64,000 nucleotides of DNA from NCBI GenBank assembly GCA_964414835.1, contig CAYPWY010000004.1, forward strand, positions 46,407 to 110,406. The letters are read 5' to 3'. The position numbers and the translations under genes are program-made. Within the stretch, counting starts at the first letter, position 1. The number at the start of each line of letters is the position of its first letter. This document shows positions 46,620 through 54,649 of this stretch, piece after piece. A model generated the notes under the pieces. That model did not search any database. It was not told the DNA's origin and saw nothing but the letters and a program-made list of their open reading frames with translations. This DNA is from Eshraghiella sp964414835. GTDB taxonomy: Bacteria > Bacillota > Clostridia > Lachnospirales > Lachnospiraceae.

Positions 46620-47159
46620 TTATGTGATTGATGCTCCCAGATTATATGCCTGCTCCAATGCCGGATTTCCTTTTATATCTCCTTTTTCCCTTACATCCCT
46701 GACCAATACCATACCTGCATCTTCCAAATGAAAGAAATTTAAAATAAGCTGATACTGCAGCTTGATTGAATCAAACAGTTCCGGTAATGACGCTGCACCA
46801 ACCAAAAGCAGTGCCAGTTTTTTTATTTTAAAATCATTTCTCAGAGGTGTATGCAGTCTGTCTATAACTGCTTTAAGCTGTGCGCTGATTCCGTAAAAAT
46901 ATACTGGAGACGAAACTGCCACAATATCCGCATTTTGCAGCTTATCATAAATAACCTCCATATCATCATGCTGAAAGCATTTATGATTTTTCCTTGAAAA
47001 ACATGAATTACAGCCTACACAAGGATTAACTTTGTAATCCGCAACAGAAATTATCTCCACTTCATTATTAAGCTTTGCTCCGTCGGCAAATGCCGAAGCC
47101 AGCAAATCCGTATTTCCGTCCTTTCTGACACTTCCTACCAATACAACCACTCTGCTCAT
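46620..47159 (-). CDS. Iron-sulfur flavoprotein / NADPH-dependent FMN reductase family
   Basis: A 179-residue flavodoxin-fold protein. The N-terminal VGSVRKDGNTD is an FMN phosphate loop, and a cysteine cluster CVGCNSCFSRKNHKC suggests a [4Fe-4S] site as in archaeal and clostridial iron-sulfur flavoproteins; VSSPVYFYGISAQLK is the second FMN contact. It probably shuttles electrons from ferredoxin. It follows the histidine kinase gene by 15 bases, so it may be co-transcribed. Target unknown. Confidence 0.88.
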   Translation of the reverse strand: MSRVVVLVGSVRKDGNTDLLASAFADGAKLNNEVEIISVADYKVNPCVGCNSCFSRKNHKCFQHDDMEVIYDKLQNADIVAVSSPVYFYGISAQLKAVIDRLHTPLRNDFKIKKLALLLVGAASLPELFDSIKLQYQLILNFFHLEDAGMVLVRDVREKGDIKGNPALEQAYNLGASIT

Positions 47160-47174
47160 TTCTGATTCCGCCTT

Positions 47175-49205
47175 TTATCTGTTTTTCAATTTTCCCATAA
47201 CTCTGAACAATCTGTCCATGTCTACCGGCTTAGTCAGATGCTCATTCATTCCTGCATCCTTCGCTTCTTTAATATCTTCTTCAAACGCATTAGCTGACAA
47301 GGCAATAATAGGCATTGTTCCTGCATCCGGTCTGTTCATCTTCCGGATAGCCCGTGTTGCATCCAAGCCGTTCATAACCGGCATCATCACATCCATCAGG
47401 ATACAGTCAAAGGCGTTATATTCTGAGGCAGCAAAAGCATCTACTGCAACCTTTCCGTTTTCTGCAATGGTTACAGTCATTCCTGAATCTTCCAGCATAT
47501 ACTGAACAATCTCACAATTAATTTCATTATCGTCTACAAGAAGTATATTCATGCCTGAAACATCAACTGATACATCATCTTCCAAGGTCTCAGTCTTTTT
47601 GTCTGTTTTATATTGTTTTTTGTCTATCTGAACAGACAAAGTCACTTTAAATGTGCTTCCTTTTCCCAGCTGACTTTCAACCTCAATCGTACCGCCCATA
47701 CGGTCAATCAATTTCTTCGTAATGGACATACCAAGCCCTGCGCCTTTGAAGTTTGTTCTTGCGTCCTTGCTTTCCTGGGTAAATGGTTCAAATATATATT
47801 TTATAAATTCTTCTGACATTCCGATTCTGGTGTCTTCAATGATAAAACTGTATTCTGCAAAACCATCAACGGATGAGATTTCTTCCGTACGGACAAGTAT
47901 GCTGCCGTTAGGGCGGTTATATTTGATTGCATTGCCGATAATATTAATTAGAATCTGTCTCAAATGAAGCGGGCTTCCTATTACTCCGGTATGCTGCAGG
48001 TTTACTTTCTTTTCCTCCAGCTTAATCCCCTGCTCCTCTGCCTGCGGACGTAAAATCGTCATACAGCTTTCCAGCATATCACATATATCAAATGGTTCTT
48101 CCGAAAAAGTAGTTGCTCCGCTTTCCAGCTTACTGATGTCAAGAACATCATTTATAAGCGACAACAGATGCTCTGCTGATATTCGGATTTTTTCCCTGCA
48201 CTCTTTCTGTTTCTCCATATCATTGGAATTTTTTTCACTGATTGTAAGCATACCAAGAATCCCGTTAATAGGTGTTCGTATATCATGTGACATATGTGAA
48301 AGAAATTCGCTCTTTGCCTTATTTGCCCGCTTTGCCTCTTCTAAGGCTTCCAGAATTGCCTTTTCCTGTTTTTGTCTGGTCACCATGGTCTCGGTAATAT
48401 CCTGATGATACCCTTTTAAACAATTTCCGGGTTTCTCAAATTTTGCATCAGGCACACCGCCGCAGCGCACATAAATCTTTCCCTGGGTTGGATGATTATA
48501 CGGATAAACAGCCTCCGCACGTCCTGTCTGCAATATCTCCTGAACAACCTCCTGCACAATTTCAATATATTCAGAATCTATATTGGCATACCAGCTCTTA
48601 TAGCATTCTTCCGGCGTAATATCTTCTTCCACTCCCAAAAGCAGACGCATCGTCCTGTCCGTGTACATTCTTGGCTCGCATCCATCCTCAAGCTCTATGG
48701 TCCAAATTCCCGTTTTTGAAACCTCAAGGATTTCTTCTATATCACGCCTTGTTTCCAGCTTATATTCCTCTTCTTCCCGCACAATGGAATCCACGTTACG
48801 AATACCGAAAATTACGATATTTTTTTCCGAATTTTTCCCTGTTCCGGCAAAATGGATTTCAAAATTTTTAACCTGCTGGGAATTTTCCTTTACATGGTAT
48901 CTGATATAAAATTTTTTTACCTTACTAAGCTGGCCTAAGATGTAATTCTTATTTGTCATAGAGCGGACATATTCCTGCTCTTCATCCACAATATAAAGAG
49001 AAATGTAATTCTCAATTGCCGTCTGGTATCCTTCTTCAAATTTTATGATTTCCTGCAGATGTTCTACCGACTTATACGTTTCACATTGATTCGTGTCAAA
49101 ATTCACGCGGAAAATTCCCACATAATCAGAACACAAGGAATCCAGAATATCGTTTTCACTGAAATCCAAAATTCCCTCTGTCTGCTGTTCATTATCTTTT
49201 TTCAT
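47175..49205 (-). CDS. Hybrid sensor histidine kinase / response regulator
   Basis: A 676-residue soluble hybrid kinase: no membrane span, a sensory N-terminus with PAS-like regions (about 30-145 and 155-280), HisKA with phospho-acceptor H307 (FLSHMSHDIRTPING), HATPase_c (N425 in NIIGNAIKY) and a receiver domain with phospho-acceptor D605 (CILMDVMMP). The G1 box reads DTRIGM instead of DTGIGM (R460, AGA codon at 47826-47828), which could weaken ATP binding. No output domain is seen, so phosphate must go to a partner. Confidence 0.93.
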   Translation of the reverse strand: MKKDNEQQTEGILDFSENDILDSLCSDYVGIFRVNFDTNQCETYKSVEHLQEIIKFEEGYQTAIENYISLYIVDEEQEYVRSMTNKNYILGQLSKVKKFYIRYHVKENSQQVKNFEIHFAGTGKNSEKNIVIFGIRNVDSIVREEEEYKLETRRDIEEILEVSKTGIWTIELEDGCEPRMYTDRTMRLLLGVEEDITPEECYKSWYANIDSEYIEIVQEVVQEILQTGRAEAVYPYNHPTQGKIYVRCGGVPDAKFEKPGNCLKGYHQDITETMVTRQKQEKAILEALEEAKRANKAKSEFLSHMSHDIRTPINGILGMLTISEKNSNDMEKQKECREKIRISAEHLLSLINDVLDISKLESGATTFSEEPFDICDMLESCMTILRPQAEEQGIKLEEKKVNLQHTGVIGSPLHLRQILINIIGNAIKYNRPNGSILVRTEEISSVDGFAEYSFIIEDTRIGMSEEFIKYIFEPFTQESKDARTNFKGAGLGMSITKKLIDRMGGTIEVESQLGKGSTFKVTLSVQIDKKQYKTDKKTETLEDDVSVDVSGMNILLVDDNEINCEIVQYMLEDSGMTVTIAENGKVAVDAFAASEYNAFDCILMDVMMPVMNGLDATRAIRKMNRPDAGTMPIIALSANAFEEDIKEAKDAGMNEHLTKPVDMDRLFRVMGKLKNR

Positions 49206-49396
49206 TAAATACTGACCTCCACTATACTCCTGTTTTTAAATGTCCGGCGTTGCTGCCCGCAGTTTGATTTAACTCGTTTTCCATCTTTGAATACAGCACC
49301 TTAACTTTATTCCAATTACACTACCATTCATCAAGCTTTTCCATTCAAACATTTCTTTGAAATTGTTGTAACATTCTTCGCAAATACTACAACTCT

Positions 49397-50041
49397 CTAA
49401 ACCATCTCTTCCCATTCAGCCAAAAATTCTAAAATGAATTCTCTCATATATTTTTCCCTGTGTTCAGCTATCTTTTTTGCTGTTGGTGTGTTCATTAAAT
49501 CTCCAAGCAAAAATAATTTTTCATAAAAATGGTTAATGGTAGTGGAAATATGCTTATGGTACTCTTCTCTATCCATATTTAAATCCGGTTTGATATCAGG
49601 GTCATAAATGATTCTATTATGTTTTCCACCATATGCGAAAGCTCTTGCAATTCCAATGGCACCTATGGCATCAAGTCTGTCTGCATCCTGAACGCATTTA
49701 CCTTCAAGCGTCTGCGGTACAACTGAATCCGTTCCTTCAAAGGAAATTTCACTGATAATATTACATATGATTTCTATAAATTCTTCATTTACATTATGTG
49801 TTCTCAAAAAATTAACTGCCTTATCTTTATGTGTACTTGTTTCAGGAGATAACTTTATATCATCTACATCATGTAATAAAGCAGCCAATTGGACGACCGC
49901 TATATCAGCATTCTCCCTGGACGCTATATTAGTTGCCAATTCGTATACTCTAAGCGTATGAAAATAATCATGACCACTATAATCATTTTCAAACACCTGC
50001 TTTACAAAATCAATCGCATCATCAATAACTTTCTTATCCAT
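49397..50041 (-). CDS. HD domain phosphohydrolase
   Basis: A 214-residue HD-superfamily protein. Metal ligands are visible as HDYFHTLRVYELA (first His), LLHDVDDIK (HD) and ADRLDAIGAIGIARAF; this pattern resembles the YedJ-like family. Substrate is probably a nucleotide or phosphorylated small molecule. I start at the ATG at 50041, 5 bases after GGAGG. It follows rlmH by 42 bases. The 190-base gap downstream toward the kinase holds no clear signal. Confidence 0.88.
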   Translation of the reverse strand: MDKKVIDDAIDFVKQVFENDYSGHDYFHTLRVYELATNIASRENADIAVVQLAALLHDVDDIKLSPETSTHKDKAVNFLRTHNVNEEFIEIICNIISEISFEGTDSVVPQTLEGKCVQDADRLDAIGAIGIARAFAYGGKHNRIIYDPDIKPDLNMDREEYHKHISTTINHFYEKLFLLGDLMNTPTAKKIAEHREKYMREFILEFLAEWEEMV

Positions 50042-50083
50042 AAGCACCTCCAATCACTTTAATCCTATACCCAGCCTTCGCCC

Positions 50084-50563
50084 TTATTTGTGATATGGCT
50101 CATTATTTATAATCCGATAGCTTCTGTATACCTGCTCCAGCAAAATAACACGCATAAGCTGATGAGGGAAAGTCATATCCGAAAAACTGAGAAGCATATG
50201 GCTGCGTTCAAGGACTTTTTTATCTAATCCAAGCGAGCCTCCTATTATAAAAACAATATGGCTTGTGCCGTTTACACCAAGCCGGTTAATCATATCTGCC
50301 ATCTGCTCAGAATTAAGCCTGCGTCCCTCTATTGCAAGTGAAATGACATATTCATCGCCTTTAAGCGCCCCCAGAATACGCTGCCCCTCTTTTGCCTTAA
50401 TTTGGCTGCTTACCGCCTCAGAACAGCCATCAGGAGTCTTCTCATCCTGAAGTTCAATAACAGACGGCTTACAATACCTTGTAAGCCGTTTCATATACTC
50501 ATCAACCGCCTGAGTAAAATATTTTTCTTTGATTTTTCCCACACAAATTACTGTAAGTTTCAT
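50084..50563 (-). CDS. rlmH: 23S rRNA pseudouridine-1915 N3-methyltransferase RlmH
   Basis: A 159-residue SPOUT methyltransferase with the family pattern VICVGKIKEKYF at the start, FIIGGSLGLDKKVLERS (SAM knot) and the C-terminal MRVILLEQVYRSYRIINNEPYHK. It methylates pseudouridine 1915 in helix 69 of 23S rRNA. Its ATG overlaps the preceding EAL gene stop by 4 bases (ATGA), so it is translationally coupled to it. Confidence 0.97.
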   Translation of the reverse strand: MKLTVICVGKIKEKYFTQAVDEYMKRLTRYCKPSVIELQDEKTPDGCSEAVSSQIKAKEGQRILGALKGDEYVISLAIEGRRLNSEQMADMINRLGVNGTSHIVFIIGGSLGLDKKVLERSHMLLSFSDMTFPHQLMRVILLEQVYRSYRIINNEPYHK

Positions 50564-51993
50564 TTTTGCAGACTTATCTCCCCATCAAGCAATCTCTCAA
50601 AATCGTTCATTGGCATTGGTTTGGCATAATAATATCCCTGTGCAATGTCACATCCGATTCGCTTAAGAAATTCACACTGCTCTGCCGTTTCAACACCTTC
50701 ACAAACGATGGATATTCCAAGACCATGTGCGAGATTTACTATTGTCCTGATTATATAGCGGCTTTTCTCCGACTCATTATCAAGAAACTGCTTGTCAAGT
50801 TTTAATTCGCTTATAGGCAGCATATTGAGCATATTAAGTGATGAATAACCGCATCCGAAGTCATCCATTGATATATTATATCCAAGCTGCACCATTCGTT
50901 TAATAAGTGCAATCATATCATCTGCATTCTCAGTAAATGCACTTTCCGTAAGTTCAAAAATTATATTGTTTTTATTAATTCCGTATTTGTCAAATGTGTT
51001 AATAAGCTTATTAATATACATCGGGTCATAAACATGCATTCTGGACTGATTTACTGAGATAGGAACCGTATATTTGCCCCATTCATTCCTTTTTTTAATC
51101 ATGGCACAAATTTTTTCCAGCATATAAAAATCTATCTTATTAACAAAACCATTCATCTCAAAAAGCGGAATAAAGTCATTGGGCGAAATCATACCCTCAT
51201 CAGGTGACATCCATCTGACAAGCGCCTCTCCACCCACAACACGGCCATCCCTAAAACTTACTTTAGGCTGAATATATGGTATAAACTCATGGTTGTTAAG
51301 CGCCTTATTCATCTTGTATGTAAGCTTCTGATTCTTGACAATATCATAGTTTACATTTTTATCAAGAATTGTAACCATCTTTGATATTGAATTTTTGGAA
51401 AGCTTACTTGCCATTGCCGCTTTGTCAATCATCATATTGACATCTTCCTTATAGTCTTCCACTACATAGATGCCGCAATTGCAATTAATTTTAATTGTTT
51501 CCTTTAATTCATCAATTTCAAATTCTATTTCTTCCAGATAAGTCTCAATTATGTAAGTTAAACTATTAATATCCACATATCCAATCATAAACACAAACCG
51601 GTCAGCAAACATTCTTGCAAAAATGCCGTCCGGAACCACTATATCATGCACCTGGTCTGCAACAACCTTAAGAACCTTATTTCCCTGTTCCCTGCCATAA
51701 AAAGTATTGATTGCTTTAAAATTGCTGATGTCTATAACTCCGATGGCGTAACGCATGTCCTTATATTTAAGCATTATTTCCGCATCACGTATAAATTTGG
51801 AAAAATTACCATAGTCTGAAACCTTATCGATATTAATGTGTTCATTTATAAGTTCCTGTGTTTTCCTTTTATTTATAAGTATCACATATCCTGCCAGCAC
51901 AAACATCAATATAACAATAAGAATTAACAGGTATATATTAATATCAATGTTGTTTCCTATTTCAAGAAAAATCAAATATCCGTCCTCACTCAA
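50560..51993 (-). CDS. Membrane EAL phosphodiesterase with degenerate GGDEF domain
   Basis: A 477-residue protein. One N-terminal span (YLLILIVILMFVLAGYVIL) is followed by a GGDEF-like domain whose active motif is lost (FADRF near residue 130 replaces GGDEF) and an EAL domain from about 215. All EAL catalytic residues are seen: E256 in GGEALVRW, N315, E347, DDFG (377-380) and the EGVE/AQGY motifs. It should hydrolyse c-di-GMP to pGpG. The start is a TTG without a good ribosome site; a second TTG six codons in follows GAGGACGG better. Confidence 0.92.
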   Translation of the reverse strand: MSEDGYLIFLEIGNNIDINIYLLILIVILMFVLAGYVILINKRKTQELINEHINIDKVSDYGNFSKFIRDAEIMLKYKDMRYAIGVIDISNFKAINTFYGREQGNKVLKVVADQVHDIVVPDGIFARMFADRFVFMIGYVDINSLTYIIETYLEEIEFEIDELKETIKINCNCGIYVVEDYKEDVNMMIDKAAMASKLSKNSISKMVTILDKNVNYDIVKNQKLTYKMNKALNNHEFIPYIQPKVSFRDGRVVGGEALVRWMSPDEGMISPNDFIPLFEMNGFVNKIDFYMLEKICAMIKKRNEWGKYTVPISVNQSRMHVYDPMYINKLINTFDKYGINKNNIIFELTESAFTENADDMIALIKRMVQLGYNISMDDFGCGYSSLNMLNMLPISELKLDKQFLDNESEKSRYIIRTIVNLAHGLGISIVCEGVETAEQCEFLKRIGCDIAQGYYYAKPMPMNDFERLLDGEISLQK

Positions 51994-51995
51994 CC

Positions 51996-52063
51996 AAAAA
52001 TTTACATTACGCCGGAATGTATTGGGATGCCATGCCGCACCCCGGATACATTGCCGGCATAAT
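51996..52063 (-). terminator. Long hairpin after nfnB, terminator
   Basis: ATTACGCCGGAATGTAT (left arm from 52006) and its partner ending at 52063 form a stem of about 25 bp on the minus strand with one bulge, a small internal loop and G-U pairs, followed by TTTTT at 51996-52003. A second small hairpin (52070-52089, TGACA/TGTCG type) precedes it. This ends the nfnAB transcript before the EAL gene. Confidence 0.7.
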
Positions 52064-52089
52064 CAACTTAACTGACATATCTGTCGGTT

Positions 52090-53472
52090 TTACTTACCGC
52101 TCAAATACTCATCAATACCTTTTGCTGCCGCCTTCCCTGCACCCATTGCAAGTATTACCGTAGCAGCCCCTGTAACAGCATCACCGCCGGCAAAAACACC
52201 GATTTTAGATGTCTGCCCTGTCTCTTCATCAGCAATAATACATTTATGCTTATTGATGTCAAGCCCGTCTGTTGTGGAAGAGATAAGCGGATTAGGTGAT
52301 GTACCAAGTGACATAATCACTGTATCAAGCTCAATCTCAAACTCGGAACCTTCAATTTCAACAGGTCTTCTTCTTCCTGATTCGTCAGGCTCTCCAAGCT
52401 CCATTCTGATACATCTGATACCCTTAACCCATCCCTTATCATCAACAAGAATTTCGGTAGGATTGGTGAGAAGATTAAAAATAATTCCTTCTTCCTTGGC
52501 ATGATGTACCTCTTCAACTCTGGCGGGCAGTTCCTCTTCACTTCTTCTGTAAATAACATGAACCTCAGCACCCAGTCTTAATGCGGTTCTTGCGGCATCC
52601 ATAGCAACGTTGCCGCCGCCTACAACTGCTACCTTCGTTCCGGCTGCAATAGGTGTAGCATAGCCGTTCTCAAATGCTTTCATAAGATTGTTTCTTGTAA
52701 GGTACTCGTTAGCTGAGAAAACACCGTTGGCATTCTCTCCCGGTATTCCCATGAATCTCGGAAGACCTGCGCCTGAACCGATAAATACAGCCTCAAAGCC
52801 TTCTTTCTGTAATTCATCAATTCTTACGGATTTACCTATTACAACGTTAGTCTCTATTTTAACTCCAAGTTTCCTGACATTATCAACCTCTGCCTGCACC
52901 ACCTTTTCCTTAGGGAGACGGAACTCAGGGATTCCATATACAAGCACGCCTCCTGCTTTATGTAATGCCTCAAAAATAGTTACATCATATCCCATCTTGG
53001 CAAGGTCGCCTGCACATGTAAGTCCGGAAGGTCCTGAACCGATAACTGCAACCTTTTTATTTTTCTTCTCTTTGGCAGGTTCCGGTGTAATGCCGTTTTC
53101 CCTTGCCCAGTCAGCCACAAATCGCTCAAGCTTACCTATTGAAACCGGCTCACCCTTAATGCCTCTGATACATTTGCCCTCGCACTGTGATTCCTGTGGG
53201 CACACGCGTCCGCAAACTGCAGGAAGTGCCGATGACCGGCTGATAATCTTATAAGCCTCCTCAAAATTACCCTGTTTAACTTCGTTAATAAATGCAGGTA
53301 TATTAATTGATACAGGACATCCTTTCATACACTGTGCGTTTTTACAGTTAAGACACCTTGATGCCTCTGCCATAGCTTCCTCAGCATTATATCCAAGACA
53401 TACTTCCTCAAAATTTCTGGCTCTAACCTGTGGGTCCTGTTCTCTGACTGGTACTCTCTTAAACATATCCAT
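52090..53472 (-). CDS. nfnB: NADPH-dependent oxidoreductase, NfnB / glutamate synthase small-subunit type
   Basis: A 460-residue flavoprotein. N-terminal cysteines (C40, C43, C48, C52 in CLNCKNAQCMKGC and CGRVCPQESQCEGKC) hold two [4Fe-4S] clusters, and two Rossmann motifs (VIGSGPSGLTCAGDL and VVGGGNVAMDAARTAL) bind FAD and NADPH. With NfnA it forms the complex that couples NADH and reduced ferredoxin to NADP reduction by electron bifurcation. Its ATG overlaps the nfnA stop (TAATG). An older name is GltA/SudA. Confidence 0.93.
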   Translation of the reverse strand: MDMFKRVPVREQDPQVRARNFEEVCLGYNAEEAMAEASRCLNCKNAQCMKGCPVSINIPAFINEVKQGNFEEAYKIISRSSALPAVCGRVCPQESQCEGKCIRGIKGEPVSIGKLERFVADWARENGITPEPAKEKKNKKVAVIGSGPSGLTCAGDLAKMGYDVTIFEALHKAGGVLVYGIPEFRLPKEKVVQAEVDNVRKLGVKIETNVVIGKSVRIDELQKEGFEAVFIGSGAGLPRFMGIPGENANGVFSANEYLTRNNLMKAFENGYATPIAAGTKVAVVGGGNVAMDAARTALRLGAEVHVIYRRSEEELPARVEEVHHAKEEGIIFNLLTNPTEILVDDKGWVKGIRCIRMELGEPDESGRRRPVEIEGSEFEIELDTVIMSLGTSPNPLISSTTDGLDINKHKCIIADEETGQTSKIGVFAGGDAVTGAATVILAMGAGKAAAKGIDEYLSGK

Positions 53473-54362
53473 TATTTGTCACCTCCGCAGCCGCATCCGC
53501 CGTTTTTGTGTGTACTTCCCTCAGCAGCCTCAAGCAATGCTCTTCCCTCCTGAGTCTTGTACATCTGCTGTCTCTTCATTGCCTGGTCAAAATCAACAAG
53601 ATGTCCGTCAAATTCAGGTCCGTCAACACAGGCAAACTTAACCTCATCACCAACCTGTACACGGCAAGCGCCACACATACCGGTTCCGTCAACCATTATC
53701 GGGTTAACACTTACAACTGTATGTATTCCTAACTCTTTTGTTAAAAGAGCAACAAATTTCATCATAATCATCGGTCCGATGGCTACACAATGGTCATATT
53801 CTCTGCCTAATTCATTGACCAGATATTTAATAGTATCCGTAACCATTCCGCTTCTTCCGTAACTTCCGTCATCGGTTGTTATATACAGATTGCCGGATAC
53901 AGCTTCCATCTCTTTTTCAAGAATAACAAGGTCCTTGGTCTTAGCTCCTATAATGACATCAGCATCAATACCATGTTCATGAAGCCACTTAACCTGCGGA
54001 TACACAGGAGCTGTTCCAAGTCCGCCTCCGACAAAAAGAATTTTTTTCTTCTTAACCTCTTCAATATCATCTGTAACTAAATCCGACGGGCATCCAAGTG
54101 GTCCTACAAAGTCCTCAAGGTAATCACCTGTCTTAAGCTCGGACATCTGCTGTGTAGAAGCACCTATAATCTGGACAACTATCTGAACCATTCCTCTTTC
54201 CCTATCGTAATCTGAGATAGTAAGCGGAATACGCTCACCCTTCTCATCAATTTTAGCTATAATAAACTGACCCGGCTCACATGATTTGGCAACACGCGGC
54301 GCATCTATTTCCATAAGGAAAATTCTGTCGGCCAGTTTTTCAGCCTTAAGTATCTTGTACAT
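53472..54362 (-). CDS. nfnA: Ferredoxin-NADP reductase-type subunit NfnA
   Basis: A 296-residue protein of the sulfide/dihydroorotate-dehydrogenase-like FAD/NAD family. An N-terminal FAD barrel (PLTISDYDRERG), a NAD domain (GGGLGTAPVYP) and a C-terminal [2Fe-2S] site (GTGMCGACRVQVGDEVKFACVDG, cysteines spaced as in PyrK and NfnA) are seen. It uses NADH and ferredoxin electrons. A run of GCGCG-type cysteines (HKNGGCGCGG) ends the protein. Promoter at 54392-54420. Confidence 0.93.
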   Translation of the reverse strand: MYKILKAEKLADRIFLMEIDAPRVAKSCEPGQFIIAKIDEKGERIPLTISDYDRERGMVQIVVQIIGASTQQMSELKTGDYLEDFVGPLGCPSDLVTDDIEEVKKKKILFVGGGLGTAPVYPQVKWLHEHGIDADVIIGAKTKDLVILEKEMEAVSGNLYITTDDGSYGRSGMVTDTIKYLVNELGREYDHCVAIGPMIMMKFVALLTKELGIHTVVSVNPIMVDGTGMCGACRVQVGDEVKFACVDGPEFDGHLVDFDQAMKRQQMYKTQEGRALLEAAEGSTHKNGGCGCGGDK

Positions 54363-54391
54363 AAAGCACCTCCTATATTTATCTATTATAC

Positions 54392-54420
54392 ATTTTATAC
54401 AAACAAACGTCTTAATGCAA
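54392..54420 (-). promoter_or_regulatory. Sigma-A-type promoter of nfnAB
   Basis: TTGCAT (54415-54420), 17-base spacer, TAAAAT (54392-54397) on the minus strand, 30 bases before the nfnA ATG, which is preceded by AGGAGG. Confidence 0.65.
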
Positions 54421-54440
54421 TAAAAAATATAATTATATTA

Positions 54441-54477
54441 CAAAAAAACAACAAAGAATGTGCCTTCGGCATATTCT
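54441..54477 (-). terminator. Second hairpin with U-tract upstream of the nfnAB promoter
   Basis: On the minus strand AGAATATGCC-GAA-GGCACATTCT (10 bp, one mismatch) is followed by TTTGTTGTTTTTTT. It lies about 110 bases downstream of the first terminator, so a transcript could end here too. The region between (54478-54586) holds further stems (GGGAAAC/GTTTCC, GCCG/CGGC). Confidence 0.6.
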
Positions 54478-54586
54478 CACATCAAGCGCCGACTATTCAG
54501 CGGCATATTTGACATATTTCAGCTTTACACCGGTGCACGCCCTATAGCAGTTTAGTTGTGCGGAAACAAAGTTTCCCGGTATAGTG

Positions 54587-54618
54587 AAAACAGCGTGGAA
54601 TATCATCATTCCACGCTG
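54587..54618 (-). terminator. Intrinsic terminator of the TPR/chitobiase-like gene
   Basis: CAGCGTGGAAT and ATTCCACGCTG form a perfect 11-bp stem around an ATCATC-type loop and are followed by TTTT on the minus strand, 32 bases after the stop codon. Confidence 0.85.
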
Positions 54619-54649
54619 CTCTTTATTATCTTATCATTGAAGTTTTTGA

